Part shown: piece after piece, positions 1 through 8,521 of the stretch
How positions within the stretch are numbered: position 1 is the stretch's first letter
Layout of the letters: every line of letters starts with the position of its first letter
Assembly: GCF_037482405.1 (NCBI RefSeq)
Contig: NZ_JBBHZZ010000007.1
Span: forward strand, 62,001-126,000
Source: Pseudokineococcus marinus
GTDB lineage: Bacteria; Actinomycetota; Actinomycetes; Actinomycetales; Quadrisphaeraceae
Length of the DNA stretch: 64,000 bases
Reading direction: 5' to 3'
Notes under the pieces: model-generated
Seen by the model: only the letters and a program-made list of their open reading frames with translations
Databases searched by the model: none
What the model was told of the DNA's origin: nothing
Position numbers and translations under genes: made by a program

Positions 1-265
1 TCCCGTCGACGCGCATGCGCTGAGCCACCGTCTCCACGCTGACGCCCGCCTGAGCCGAGGCGAGCGCGAGGGCGGTCTGCGCCTGAGCCAGCTGCTGTTC
101 TCGCGGGACCTGGTCGAACCGCGCGAGGACGGCTTCTACGGCGGGCGCCAACATCGCGGCGCCGACAGCCAAGGCTGTCTCGCCGGAGACGCCGGCAGCA
201 GCCACGCCGCCCGCGAGGACGACGCGCGAGGGCGTCTTCCGCCAGTGACGCAAGTGGTTGGTCAT
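1..265 (-). CDS. Hypothetical protein, 3' end outside window
   Basis: The ATG at 263-265 overlaps the TGA of the upstream gene (ATGA), so the two are probably translationally coupled. The visible 88 residues start MTNHLRHWRKTPS, then an alanine/glycine/valine-rich stretch of about 40 residues that could be a weak membrane segment, then a helical region rich in Gln and Ala. No family is recognised. The frame stays open to the window edge with G/C at third positions. It lies downstream of the lysis genes, in the accessory end of the prophage. Confidence 0.55.
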   Translation of the reverse strand, partial: MTNHLRHWRKTPSRVVLAGGVAAAGVSGETALAVGAAMLAPAVEAVLARFDQVPREQQLAQAQTALALASAQAGVSVETVAQRMRVDG

Positions 266-600
266 CGGGTCGCTTCCGGCGGCGAGCCGACGAGCTGCCG
301 GACCTGGTCTGCAGCGAGGTACGACTCGATGAGGTCGCCGTCGAGGGCGTAGACCACGCGGACGCGGTCGCCGCGGACCTCGCAGATGATCCCGGGTAGG
401 GCCCCGTCGACGTCGTCGCCGAGGCGGGACTCGGCGAGCACCTCGCAGTGCCCTACGCGCATGGGCGGGGACTGGCGGCCCATGAGCCGGTCGAAGGCCC
501 GCGTCGTCGGCGGGGGCGCCGGCGCGTCGAGGTGCCCGTCAACCGAGCGCGCGCCGAGCGGGGTCCCGGGGCCGCGCCGGGGATGCATGCCGCCTGCCAT
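262..600 (-). CDS. Hypothetical protein
   Basis: Up to 112 residues. The first 39 are low-complexity, and an ATG at 483 (MGRQSPPMRVG) is a plausible alternative start. The C-terminal 60 residues (for example RGDRVRVVYALDGDLIESYL) look like a small beta-rich fold. The stop overlaps the start of the next gene on the same strand. No family is recognised; it is called real from codon bias and coupling to its neighbour. Confidence 0.5.
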   Translation of the reverse strand: MAGGMHPRRGPGTPLGARSVDGHLDAPAPPPTTRAFDRLMGRQSPPMRVGHCEVLAESRLGDDVDGALPGIICEVRGDRVRVVYALDGDLIESYLAADQVRQLVGSPPEATR

Positions 601-737
601 GGGGCAGGAGCGTAGGCGCGGGGGCGGACGGTGAGCTGTCCCTCATCGAGGCGACGAAGCCTGCGAGGGATCGGCCTCGCACCCCCGCTGGCCTGGTTAC
701 CCTCCGGCGACCACGTCGCAAGGGGGAAGTTGCCGGG

Positions 738-1037
738 ATGTCTCACTCAGCTCAACCGTCCTCACACCTGGGCGCTGGCGAGGTGCTCATCCAGGTGGTG
801 AAGCTCCTCGTGTGGCCCGCCGCAGTCTTCGGCTCGGTCGTGCTGGGGTTGCCGCGCCTCGGTGAAGCGATCGCTGGGCAGGAGACGGACGTGGCCTTCC
901 ACTTGGAGACGGGTCTCGGCTTGAGCCTCGGCATCAACGTCTTCCTAGGAGGCGGGCTGCTCGCATCCGAGCGGCTCCGCCGGCGAGCCGAGGGGCGGCT
1001 CTCGGCCTCGGTGCAGCCGCCCGGGAGAGCCCATTGA
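738..1037 (+). CDS. Small membrane protein
   Basis: A 99-residue protein with a purine-rich ribosome binding site (aagggggaag) about 8 bases before the ATG. Residues about 15-42 form one hydrophobic segment (VVKLLVWPAAVFGSVVLGL), and residues 60-78 (GLGLSLGINVFLGGGLLA) a second. The C-terminus is basic and probably cytoplasmic. It is on the plus strand, against the prophage operons, and is followed by a second plus-strand membrane protein, so the pair may be an accessory (lysogeny-expressed) unit. Function unknown. Confidence 0.6.
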   Translation: MSHSAQPSSHLGAGEVLIQVVKLLVWPAAVFGSVVLGLPRLGEAIAGQETDVAFHLETGLGLSLGINVFLGGGLLASERLRRRAEGRLSASVQPPGRAH

Positions 1038-1132
1038 GCCGAACGTGAACAGATCGGCGAGACTGTTCCCGCGGACACGTGAGGCTGCGACGATGCAGCC
1101 TCAGGCGCGTTGAGTCCAGGAGGTGGCGTCCC

Positions 1133-1681
1133 ATGGAGGCGTCGGAGCTGATCCTCATGCTGCTGCTGCTGGGCACCACGGCGGCCTTCTTCTACATGCT
1201 GATCGTCGTCATGCCGAGCCTCGCACGCACTCGCTTCACGATCCGGCTCTACGACGCGCTGCGTGAGCTCGACCGACTCACCGAGAGCCCGCGGTTGGCC
1301 AAGCAGCCTCGTCTGCTGGAGGTTCGCCAGCGCATCCTCGCGCTCATGAGCACGCCGACCCCAATCGGGGCGCGGCCACTGCTGCGCGCCTACCGCTCGA
1401 TCATGACGGGTGAGGCGCAGAGCCAGATGGAGTCCATGCCCAAGCCCGAGCATCTCGGCCTCACCACCGCGGAGAGGAGCACCGTCGCACGCTGCAACCG
1501 GGTGCTGGTCTTCGAGCTGACTCGCAGCGCCTTCCTCGGCAGCGTCGTGTGGCCAGTCCTAGTGCCCGCCTGGTGGATGGCGCGTTGGGTGCTGTCCGGG
1601 CGACGTCCTGTGCCCAACGCTGCAGTCGTCGTCGACCGCACGGTCAGCAACCACCGGGACGACTTCTTGCACGTCCGCTAG
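1133..1681 (+). CDS. Membrane protein of unknown function
   Basis: A 182-residue protein. The start is chosen because AGGAGG lies 8 bases before the ATG at 1133. Residues 4-28 (LILMLLLLGTTAAFFYMLIV) are a transmembrane segment. A soluble helical middle follows, and a second hydrophobic segment sits near residues 137-157 (FLGSVVWPVLVPAWWMARWV). It is followed at once by a strong hairpin at 1698-1739. Together with the gene at 738-1037 it forms a short plus-strand unit. No family recognised. Confidence 0.65.
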   Translation: MEASELILMLLLLGTTAAFFYMLIVVMPSLARTRFTIRLYDALRELDRLTESPRLAKQPRLLEVRQRILALMSTPTPIGARPLLRAYRSIMTGEAQSQMESMPKPEHLGLTTAERSTVARCNRVLVFELTRSAFLGSVVWPVLVPAWWMARWVLSGRRPVPNAAVVVDRTVSNHRDDFLHVR

Positions 1682-1697
1682 CGGACCTGCGCGACGA

Positions 1698-1739
1698 AGA
1701 GCGCCCCCGCCCGGCCGTGTGGCCGAGCGGGGGCGCTCT
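1698..1739. terminator. Bidirectional hairpin terminator
   Basis: Perfect 13-bp outer inverted repeat (AGAGCGCCCCCGC with its complement) enclosing a second 5-bp repeat around a GTGT loop. It lies between the ends of convergent genes ending at 1681 (+) and 1765 (-), so it can serve both. Confidence 0.8.
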
Positions 1740-1764
1740 GTCGTGCTGGGCGGTGCTGAGGGCA

Positions 1765-2217
1765 TCAGGTGCCGAAGGGAAGACCGGCAGCGACCGCCCG
1801 GTAGGCGGCGTAGTGGTCCGTCGGGTTGCTCGGGCTGCCGTGCGCGAGCGCCTCGAGGAGGTAGGCGCGGGCGTCGCCGCCGAGGTTGGGCACGTCGACC
1901 TGCTCGCCTGAGGGCAGACGGACGCTGTACGGGCCCGTGTGCTCAGAGGTGGGCATGGGCGTCACGGTGGTCTCCGGGAGCTCGTGTCCGCCCGGGAGCG
2001 TGCTGAGGAAGTGCGCTGCGGCCGGCTCGAGGTAGTGGCTGTCGCCGCGGGGCGCCAGCTCGGTGAAACCGACCGTCGTAACGGTGGGGGCGCCCGGGCG
2101 GTTGGTGTAGGCCCCCGCCGCTGGCGGCACTTCTCCGTGCGGGTCGAAGGAGAGCATGATTACCCGGCCCTGCTCGTCAAGTCTGTCCCACCACTGCTGC
2201 AGCTCTTCCGTCGTCAT
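1765..2217 (-). CDS. Hypothetical protein
   Basis: A 150-residue soluble protein starting MTTEELQQWWDRL; a longer version starting at 2283 would add a basic, unlikely leader. It contains LSFDPHGEVPPAAGAY and VRLPSGEQVDVPNLGG and has no membrane segment. Tryptophans near the N-terminus and a C-terminal helical part (DHYAAYRAVAAG) give no family match. Last minus-strand gene before the terminator at 1698-1739. Confidence 0.55.
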   Translation of the reverse strand: MTTEELQQWWDRLDEQGRVIMLSFDPHGEVPPAAGAYTNRPGAPTVTTVGFTELAPRGDSHYLEPAAAHFLSTLPGGHELPETTVTPMPTSEHTGPYSVRLPSGEQVDVPNLGGDARAYLLEALAHGSPSNPTDHYAAYRAVAAGLPFGT

Positions 2218-2353
2218 GCATCGACGGTAGGGAAGACGGCGGCGGCGCGTGCTCGCCGTGCACAGGGGTACGACGAAGAGCACCCCACTCGCGCTGTCTG
2301 GTGGCCGTTCGGGTGGGGGGCGCTGTCGTGCTCGAGGCGCGGCAGGTGAGCGG

Positions 2354-2836
2354 TCAGGTGCCGAGCTGGTCGTCCTGGACCCACTCCGACCAGGGGTCGG
2401 TGTTGGGGAGGATGACGACGCCAGCAGCGGTGAGGACGGCGATGGCGACCTGCAGCCACGCGGACAGGTCGACGCCGTCGCCGAGTACGGCGACGGCGAG
2501 CGCCTGCAGCCCTGCGGCGATGGCCGCGGCGGCGAGCTTGGCGTAACGGCGCCACCCGGCCTCGAGGTTCGGGACGAGGTAGACGACGACGGCGCTGACG
2601 AGGGCGATGCCCACGTTGATCAGCTCGACGGTGGTGACGGTGTTGTCGGCGAGCGCGGCGACGAGGACGACGAGGACGGCGCCGATGATCGAGGCGACGG
2701 CCTTGGCGTAGTTGCTGGCGCGCTCGATGGGCTGGGCGTCGCGGAAGTGGCCGTCGTCGGGGCCGGGGAGGTCGGCGGGGTCGGTGACGGTGCCGCGGGT
2801 GGGCTCGCCGGCGGGGGCGGGGTAGGCGGTGGCCAT
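2354..2836 (-). CDS. Holin-like membrane protein
   Basis: 160 residues with three or four hydrophobic segments: about 47-64 (VASIIGAVLVVLVAALA), 70-90 (VELINVGIALVSAVVVYLV), 100-120 and 125-145 (WLQVAIAVLTAAGVVILP). It starts two bases after the endolysin gene stop, the usual place of a phage holin. Holins form the membrane lesion that releases or activates endolysin at the end of the lytic cycle. The assignment rests on topology and position; the charged N-terminal 45 residues are not diagnostic. Confidence 0.6.
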   Translation of the reverse strand: MATAYPAPAGEPTRGTVTDPADLPGPDDGHFRDAQPIERASNYAKAVASIIGAVLVVLVAALADNTVTTVELINVGIALVSAVVVYLVPNLEAGWRRYAKLAAAAIAAGLQALAVAVLGDGVDLSAWLQVAIAVLTAAGVVILPNTDPWSEWVQDDQLGT

Positions 2837-2838
2837 GG

Positions 2839-3918
2839 TCAGGCTCCGGGGGTGAGGGCGGGCGCCTGGGGGGCGGGCGCGTGGACGGTGACGTCGACGG
2901 CGACGGCGCCGCCGGTGAGGGCGGCGCGGACGGCGGCGGTGATCTGGGCCTCGGTGAGGGGGGCGCCGCTGTCGGTGGTGGCGGCGGCGAGGTCGCGAAT
3001 GGTGCGCTCGACGCGGAGGGCGACGAGGCGGGCATCGGCGGCGTCGGCCTGGGCCTGGGCGGCGTAGCCGAGGACGGTGTCGTCGCGGACGAGCGCGCCA
3101 GCCTTGCGGGCGGGCAGGCGGAGGGTGGCCTCGTGCCAGGTCTCGTGGAGCAGCTGGACGAGGGTGCGGCGGCGGCCTCCGCCGACGTCGTGGCCGGTCT
3201 CGGCGGAGCGGAAGACCTTGGAGCCCTCGGCGGGCGGGCCCATGTGCTCGACGAGGAGCCGCTCGAGGATGTCGCTGAAGCGGGCGTCGTCGGCGCGGGC
3301 GGCCTTCAGCCACGCGTAGACCTCGTCCTGCTGGGCGTCGGTGAGGGCCATGAGGAAGCCTCCTGCTCGGGTGGTGCCGGTGAGGTCGTGGCGGGCCCGG
3401 AAGGGGCCCATGGGGAAGTTCGGGTCGGACTTGCGGCCGGCGGGCGCGGCGATCTCCTTGTGGCCGAAGAGCCGGCCGATCGGCAGGCCGAACTCGCGGA
3501 GCAGCTCCTCGTTGAGCGCGATGAGCGCGACGAGGACAGTCCCGGACCACGGCTCGGTGGTGCCGTTGTTCGCGACCTCGATGCCGACGGCCCGGGAGTT
3601 GCCCTGGTAGGGGTGGAAGGTGCGGCCGGCGTGGTTGGCCAGGCCCGCCGCGATGAGGCGGATCGCGCCGGTGCGGCCGACGCCCCACTGCGCGAGCGGG
3701 CCCGGCAGGTCCGACCGGCCGTCGCGGACCACCCGCAGGGACGGGTAGTCGCCGGGCGGCTGGTCGACGGTGTGGTGGTCGACGACGGACTCGACCGCCG
3801 TCAGCGACCGACCCTTGTAGCCCCGGTCGACCCAGCCGGGCTCCTCGAGGACGGTGAAGCCGCGAGCGCGCAGCCGGGTCGCGACCCGGGCGAACGCCGC
3901 GGCGTGGCGCATGGGCAT
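2839..3918 (-). CDS. Endolysin, N-acetylmuramoyl-L-alanine amidase
   Basis: 359 residues; the ATG at 3918 has AGGAG 9 bases upstream. The first 170 residues are an Amidase_2/PGRP-type zinc amidase: VVDHHTVDQ gives a zinc histidine, and FGHKEIAAPAGRKSDPNFP carries the second histidine and the typical K-x-DP-x-F. This domain cuts the bond between N-acetylmuramate and L-alanine of the cell wall. The C-terminal half is helical, ends in a Pro/Ala-rich tail, and is probably a wall-binding or oligomerisation region of unrecognised type. Next gene downstream is the holin-like protein, giving a lysis cassette. Confidence 0.88.
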   Translation of the reverse strand: MPMRHAAAFARVATRLRARGFTVLEEPGWVDRGYKGRSLTAVESVVDHHTVDQPPGDYPSLRVVRDGRSDLPGPLAQWGVGRTGAIRLIAAGLANHAGRTFHPYQGNSRAVGIEVANNGTTEPWSGTVLVALIALNEELLREFGLPIGRLFGHKEIAAPAGRKSDPNFPMGPFRARHDLTGTTRAGGFLMALTDAQQDEVYAWLKAARADDARFSDILERLLVEHMGPPAEGSKVFRSAETGHDVGGGRRRTLVQLLHETWHEATLRLPARKAGALVRDDTVLGYAAQAQADAADARLVALRVERTIRDLAAATTDSGAPLTEAQITAAVRAALTGGAVAVDVTVHAPAPQAPALTPGA

Positions 3919-3951
3919 GAGGTGGCTCCTGCCAGTCGGGGCGGGCATGGG

Positions 3952-3987
3952 CGAGGGCCGGCACCCGGGGTGGGGTGCCGGCCCTCG
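3952..3987 (-). terminator. Hairpin terminator upstream of the lysis cassette
   Basis: Perfect 15-bp stem (CGAGGGCCGGCACCC and its complement) with a 6-base loop, between the gene ending at 4019 and the endolysin start at 3918. It suggests the endolysin/holin pair has its own promoter or depends on antitermination. Confidence 0.75.
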
Positions 3988-4018
3988 CGGGTCGGTCGGC
4001 GAGCGCTGCTCGCGAGCG

Positions 4019-4648
4019 TCAGGTCGGTGGGCTGGGGGTCTCGGTGCGCTGCTCGGGGTCAGGGAGCAGCAGCGGGACGTCGGGCCGCTCGGGGTCCAGG
4101 TGGGGTGGCAGGCCGCCGGGCGTGGCGGCGAGCGCGACGCGGAGCTGGTGGGTCTCGGCGACGAGGCGGACCTCGCGGCGGCGGCACTCCTCGAGCTGGG
4201 CGCGGTGGCGGGTCTCCTGGGCTTCGCGGCGGGCGTGCTGCTCGGCTTCGACGGCGCGGACCTTCTCGGCGTGGGCGACGTCGCGGGAGCGGAGCTCGGC
4301 GGCGTGCTGGCCGTCGCGCTCGGACATGGCGCGGCGGACGCCGGCGAGCTCTTCGCGGACGCCCTCGAGCTCGGCGCGGACCTCGTCGAGCTTCTCGTCC
4401 CGCTCGGTCTCGGCCCGCTCGGCGCGCTCCTCTGCGGCCTTGGCGCGCTCCTGGGCGGCGGAGTACCCGTCGTGGCGGAGCTTGGAGATGTCGCCGACGA
4501 GCTTGATGGCCAGGCCGATGACGGTGGCGATGCCGGCGAGGACGGCGCCGGCGGCGCCGGCCGTGGCCAGCGGCACCGCGGGGACGGCGGGCGCCGCCGT
4601 GAGCGCCGCGGTGGTGAGGAGGTCGGCCAGGGCGGCGGCGGGCGTCAC
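4019..4648 (-). CDS. Membrane-anchored coiled-coil protein
   Basis: 209 residues from a GTG at 4648 that overlaps the upstream stop (GTGA). Residues about 20-50 (VPLATAGAAGAVLAGIATVI) are a transmembrane anchor. Residues 60-165 are a long charged coiled coil (KAAEERAERAETERDEKLDE). The C-terminus is proline-rich. It lies just before the lysis cassette, so a role in lysis timing or in the host envelope is possible, but no family is recognised. Confidence 0.65.
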   Translation of the reverse strand: MTPAAALADLLTTAALTAAPAVPAVPLATAGAAGAVLAGIATVIGLAIKLVGDISKLRHDGYSAAQERAKAAEERAERAETERDEKLDEVRAELEGVREELAGVRRAMSERDGQHAAELRSRDVAHAEKVRAVEAEQHARREAQETRHRAQLEECRRREVRLVAETHQLRVALAATPGGLPPHLDPERPDVPLLLPDPEQRTETPSPPT

Positions 4649-5196
4649 GTGGCGGTGCTCCTGTCGTCGCGGCGGCGGGCGTGATGGCGCCGCTCGGCCG
4701 CCGGGGGCAGCCCGGTGAGGGGGTCGGCGGCGAGGGTGCGGACGACGAGGCTGATGTGGACGAGCGTCAGCAGGACCCACAGGACGGCCGCCACCGCGGT
4801 GGTGAGGGGGAAGCGGGCGCCCGGTCCTGCGCCGGCCTCGAGCCACCCGCCCGTCAGGGAGGCGGCGTAGGAGACGTAGGTCCCGGCGATGAAGGCGTGC
4901 GCGGCGAGCACGACCCAGTTGCGGCGCGCGAGCGGCACGAGCATCGACAGGATCACCGCGAGGGACGCCGCGACGAGGGCGATCCCCCACTCGAGCTGGC
5001 CGATCTGGGAGACCCACAGGTTGATCTCCGCGGTCGACGTCGGCGAGCGCACGAGGTCGGCGCCGCGGACGAGGCCGGCGCAGGCGACGACGACCGACAG
5101 GGTCGGCGTCATCCACGTCGGCAGCTGCTGCGGCGCCCAAGGGCGCAGGGCGCCCGACATGACGGTGCCGTAGCGGACGCGCTGACGGGCGATCAC
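4645..5196 (-). CDS. Four-helix membrane protein
   Basis: 183 residues from a GTG overlapping the upstream stop; an ATG twelve codons in is an alternative. Four hydrophobic segments are visible, among them TPTLSVVVACAGLV, WGIALVAASLAVILSMLVPL, WVVLAAHAFIAGTYVSYAA and VAAVLWVLLTLVHISLVV. The C-terminus is basic. It is coupled by GTGA overlaps on both sides. Position suggests a lysis-region membrane protein (for example a second holin or a holin partner); this is inference. Confidence 0.65.
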   Translation of the reverse strand: MIARQRVRYGTVMSGALRPWAPQQLPTWMTPTLSVVVACAGLVRGADLVRSPTSTAEINLWVSQIGQLEWGIALVAASLAVILSMLVPLARRNWVVLAAHAFIAGTYVSYAASLTGGWLEAGAGPGARFPLTTAVAAVLWVLLTLVHISLVVRTLAADPLTGLPPAAERRHHARRRDDRSTAT

Positions 5197-5921
5197 GTGC
5201 CGTTCCTGACCGTCGTGGTGGTCAGGAGCCGCTCGACGCCGCCGGCCCGGTAGACCACCGACTCGACGGGCCGGTCGATGCCGCCGGCCCGGTAGGTCCA
5301 GCTGGGAGCCGACGGGGAGGGCGCGGCGTAGGGGCCGGGGTCGGCCGTGGTGTCCCAGGCGTGCTGGTCGGTGAGCATGACCAGGGTGCCGCCGGGGGCG
5401 TTGACGAAGCCGTCGTGGGTGCGGTCGAAGCCGCCCGCGCCGAACGGCGCGCTGATGGTCTCGAGGACGACGTCGTCGGCGGCGCGGCGCACGGTCAGGG
5501 ACTGGGTGGCCCCGTCGATGGCGTGCACGAGCCGGTAGGTGCCCGGCCCGTAGGCGGCGGTGGTCTCGGTCCGCAGCGACTGGACCTCGCGGAGGCCGAG
5601 CGTGCCCGTCGCGCGGCGGGTGACCTCCCCGCGGAAGGTAGTCCCGGAGATGACCGAAGACAGGACCGCGTTGCCGGCGGTGGTGGTCCCGTCGTCGAAG
5701 GTGACGTACCAGGAGTGCACCAGGGCGCTCCGGGTGCCCGTCAGGAAGCGCAGGAAGCCGGAGCCGTCGGCCGCGGACCGGCGCGCCGCGAAGCCCCCGT
5801 CGACGGGCGACGGGGCGTAGACGGCGGCCACGCCGACCTGGGCGGCGTGGACGGTGTCAGCGGCGTCGATCGGCTCGCCGGCGGGGCCCTTGCTGTAGCT
5901 CTCCCGCGCGAGCAGCGTCAC
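5193..5921 (-). CDS. Tail-region protein with C-terminal repeats
   Basis: 242 residues from a GTG overlapping the upstream stop. The body is beta-rich (SALVHSWYVTFDDGTTTAG), resembling small phage fibre or virion-surface proteins. The C-terminus repeats a short unit twice: TYRAGGIDRPVESV and VYRAGGVERLLTT. No enzyme motif is seen. It lies between the fibre genes and the lysis region, so a virion accessory protein is the best guess. Confidence 0.55.
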   Translation of the reverse strand: MTLLARESYSKGPAGEPIDAADTVHAAQVGVAAVYAPSPVDGGFAARRSAADGSGFLRFLTGTRSALVHSWYVTFDDGTTTAGNAVLSSVISGTTFRGEVTRRATGTLGLREVQSLRTETTAAYGPGTYRLVHAIDGATQSLTVRRAADDVVLETISAPFGAGGFDRTHDGFVNAPGGTLVMLTDQHAWDTTADPGPYAAPSPSAPSWTYRAGGIDRPVESVVYRAGGVERLLTTTTVRNGT

Positions 5922-6397
5922 GGCGTGTACCTCACGACCACGCACGGGTCGGGCAGGTCGGCGGGGAGGGTCGCGCCGGTCGGGAGGGCCACGACGGGGG
6001 TGCGGACGTTCGGGGCGGTGACCTTGCCGGTGCCGTCGACGCCGAAGAGCGTGACCCGGTTGTCGCGGGCGTCCTGCACCTCGAGCACCGACCCGACGTG
6101 CGCCGGGTCAGCGGCGGCGGTGCGCGAGAAGATCCGCAGCGCGACGGTGTTCACCTTCGCGGGCACGAGGCGGTGCTCGCCGTACTCGTTGACCCACTGC
6201 ACGAGCGTGCCGGTGGCCTTGCCGACGGCCCGGAACAGCCACTCCCACCGGTTGGGCCAACCGGCCGTCGACGAGCCGTCGTCGACGACCGTGTAGCTCG
6301 CGACCAGGCCCGTCGCAGCCGGCTGGTCCCCGCCGAGGGTCGGGGCCGGGCCCGGGGTGCTCGTGCCGCCCTTGCCGGGGCCGAAGCTCAGCGGCAT
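5918..6397 (-). CDS. Hypothetical tail-region protein
   Basis: 159 residues from an ATG that shares one base with the upstream TGA (TGATG). It begins with a Gly/Pro-rich stretch (MPLSFGPGKGGTSTPGP), then a predicted beta domain containing WPNRWEWLFRAVGKATGT and LRIFSRTAAADPAHVGSVLE. Its place within the fibre cluster suggests a small virion protein. No family recognised. Confidence 0.55.
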   Translation of the reverse strand: MPLSFGPGKGGTSTPGPAPTLGGDQPAATGLVASYTVVDDGSSTAGWPNRWEWLFRAVGKATGTLVQWVNEYGEHRLVPAKVNTVALRIFSRTAAADPAHVGSVLEVQDARDNRVTLFGVDGTGKVTAPNVRTPVVALPTGATLPADLPDPCVVVRYTP

Positions 6398-6744
6398 CAG
6401 CGCACCGCCTGCACCGAGACGACCGCCGCCGCAGCCGAGAGCAGCTTCACCACGCTGGGGCGGAAGGTCGCCGGCGTCCGCAGGTCCGAGGCGGGGGCGG
6501 CGGGGATGACGAAGGAACGGGGCCCGCGGACGGCCGGGTCGGTGCCGTCGACCGTCAGCCACACCGGCGCGGTCGAGGAGTGCACGACCACCTCGACCTC
6601 GAGCACCGCCCGCGACGGCAGCGGGCCCGGCGCGGCGGGCTCGGTGGTGAAGCGGATCTCGGTGATGACGCCGGCGGCCAGGTCGACGTGCGCGGCGACC
6701 TCCGGGGTCGGGGTGGCGGTCCCGTTGACGGTGACGGTGGGCAT
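6397..6744 (-). CDS. Small beta-rich tail-region protein
   Basis: 115 residues, nearly all short beta-strand-like segments (RAVLEVEVVVHSSTAPVWLT), a hydrophobic C-terminus and no signal peptide. It overlaps the next gene by one base. It looks like a compact immunoglobulin-like or fibre-associated fold, but this is a guess from composition. Confidence 0.55.
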   Translation of the reverse strand: MPTVTVNGTATPTPEVAAHVDLAAGVITEIRFTTEPAAPGPLPSRAVLEVEVVVHSSTAPVWLTVDGTDPAVRGPRSFVIPAAPASDLRTPATFRPSVVKLLSAAAAVVSVQAVR

Positions 6745-6793
6745 GGCTCTCCCGAGGGGCGGGGGCGCGCGAGCGCCCGGCAGGTGGGTGGGC

Positions 6794-7114
6794 TCAGGTG
6801 GTGGGCATGTGGGTGGCGACCACGCCCACCCGGGTGCCGTCGGCCATGAGGGCGGCCAGGCCGGCGTTGCGGACCCGGACCGTCACCGCGGTGCGGGTCT
6901 GCGCGGAGACGCCGTCGATGACGACCTTCCCCAGCAGCGACGACGACGCCATGAGCACGGGCGCGGCGACGTAGGTCGCGTCCGGCATGGGCTGCTCGAG
7001 CGCCACGACGACGTCGCGGGTGCCGCCGGCGAGCAGCTGCCCGGCGACCGCGACGGCGCCCTTGGTCACGACCTGCCCCCGGGACGGCGGGGGTGGGCCC
7101 ATCCGCAGTGGCAC
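6794..7114 (-). CDS. Small beta-rich tail-region protein
   Basis: 106 residues from a GTG at 7114, or 102 from an ATG at 7102. The sequence (GGTRDVVVALEQPMPDATYV) suggests a beta sandwich with a tyrosine/proline motif like those of small phage structural proteins. It follows the beta-helix fibre gene closely and probably belongs to the same virion unit. Confidence 0.55.
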   Translation of the reverse strand: MPLRMGPPPPSRGQVVTKGAVAVAGQLLAGGTRDVVVALEQPMPDATYVAAPVLMASSSLLGKVVIDGVSAQTRTAVTVRVRNAGLAALMADGTRVGVVATHMPTT

Positions 7115-7126
7115 GGCGCGCTGGGC

Positions 7127-8410
7127 CTAGGCGCTGAAGAGGGTGGTGCCGTCGCGGACGACGCGGGCGTAGGAGTTCGCGCCGGGCGCGCCGACGACAT
7201 GGGTCCCGCCGGAGGGGACGGTCACGAAGGCGGACAGGAGAACCTGCGGGGTGCCCGCGAACTCCAGGCCCGTCGTCTGAGGCCAGCGGCCGCCTGCGCG
7301 GGAGGTCGCCCGCAGGCCGGTGAAGACGCCGGCGCCGGCGATGCGGAAGCCGGCGCTGTTGGAGTCGGCGAGGAAGCCGGTGACGGTGGCGTCCGCGGAG
7401 GAGACGTTGAGGCCGTAGCCGCCGCAGTCCTGCGCGGCGCAGCCGGTGACCTCGCACCGTGACGAGGAGATCTTGATGCCGTCGGCCCCGGTGGTCGACC
7501 CGTCGGTGTTGCCGCGGTAGTAGACCTTCGAGTTGGCCAGGCGCGTGTTCCCACCGCCGAGCTCGATGCCGGGGAAGGCGCTGCCGCCGGTGGCGCGGAT
7601 GTCGCTGATCTGGGAGTCCGAGGAGGAGTCGACGAGGAGGCCCTGCTCGAAGCAGTTGAAGAGGACGCACTCGAAGATCTGCATCTCCCGCGAGCCACCG
7701 GACGAGCCGGTGCACCAGATGCCCTTGCCGGCGGCCTTGTGGACGTTGACCCCGGAGATGCGGTTGAAGGGGTCGTTGCCGGTCTTCAGCTCGTAGGTGT
7801 CGCCCGTCCCGGCGCCGACGTACTTGATCCCGTGGCCGTTGAAGGCCGAGGCGTTGGCGCGGGCGATCGTGAGGTCGCTGACCCTCGACCGCGTCACGTT
7901 GGCGTTGACCAGCTGGATGGCGCCCCGGTCGATGGCGGAGGGGTACATGGGCTGGATGAGGGTGCCGTCACCGGCGCCCCGCAGGTGTGTCGAGGGGTGC
8001 ATGAGGATCGACGTGGCCCCGTCGTGGCCGACGTAGAAGTTCGGGCCCACGAGCTCGACGCCGACGTACCCCTGGCCCCCGAAGCCGTCAGCGGGGCGGG
8101 ACGCCTTGACCAGTGCGGCGGTGATCTCCGCCTGGTCGTTGGTGCCGTCGCACACGAAGTCGGCGCCGGCCTTCACGTCGGCGGGCAGGTCCGCGGACGC
8201 GACCTTCAACAGCCCCGGGCGGGGCGTCGTGGTCGCCGGCGTGGTGCCCTTGCCGGCGTCGTAGTCCCGCGCCAGCGCGCGCAGCGCCTGCCCGAGCCGG
8301 AAGAGGTCCGGGCCGCTCTTGCGGGCGGCCTGGGCGGTGTCCGACGGCAGCGTGGCCGGCGCCGCGTCGTCGAAGGTCTTGAAGTCCGGCTCGCGGTCGA
8401 TCAGCGCCAC
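7127..8410 (-). CDS. Tail fibre/tailspike, right-handed beta-helix
   Basis: 427 residues from a GTG with GAGGAGG upstream. Residues 1-65 are a charged N-terminus likely to bind the tail. From about residue 70 there is a pectate-lyase-like repetitive sequence with short turns of Asn/Gly/Ser (SDLTIARANASAFNGHGIKY, TGCAAQDCGGYGLNVSSADA). Such folds in phage tailspikes bind or cleave surface polysaccharides. Catalytic residues cannot be assigned by eye. It is the second beta-helix protein of this prophage (see 8522-12304). Confidence 0.75.
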   Translation of the reverse strand: MALIDREPDFKTFDDAAPATLPSDTAQAARKSGPDLFRLGQALRALARDYDAGKGTTPATTTPRPGLLKVASADLPADVKAGADFVCDGTNDQAEITAALVKASRPADGFGGQGYVGVELVGPNFYVGHDGATSILMHPSTHLRGAGDGTLIQPMYPSAIDRGAIQLVNANVTRSRVSDLTIARANASAFNGHGIKYVGAGTGDTYELKTGNDPFNRISGVNVHKAAGKGIWCTGSSGGSREMQIFECVLFNCFEQGLLVDSSSDSQISDIRATGGSAFPGIELGGGNTRLANSKVYYRGNTDGSTTGADGIKISSSRCEVTGCAAQDCGGYGLNVSSADATVTGFLADSNSAGFRIAGAGVFTGLRATSRAGGRWPQTTGLEFAGTPQVLLSAFVTVPSGGTHVVGAPGANSYARVVRDGTTLFSA

Positions 8411-8496
8411 GGGTCCTCCTCAGGTGATGGCTGCCGCTTGACGTTCATGCCCACGAGCCGGCCCACGTGCCGGCCCACGTGCTCGAGGTGGTGTCA

Positions 8497-8521
8497 CCCC
8501 CGGGGGACTCGCCCCCGGGGG
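8497..8521 (-). terminator. GC hairpin terminator
   Basis: Ten-bp stem (CCCCCGGGGG twice, loop ACTCG) directly after the stop of the large tailspike gene. A short direct repeat (CCGGCCCACGTG type) lies just beyond at 8458-8482. Confidence 0.65.
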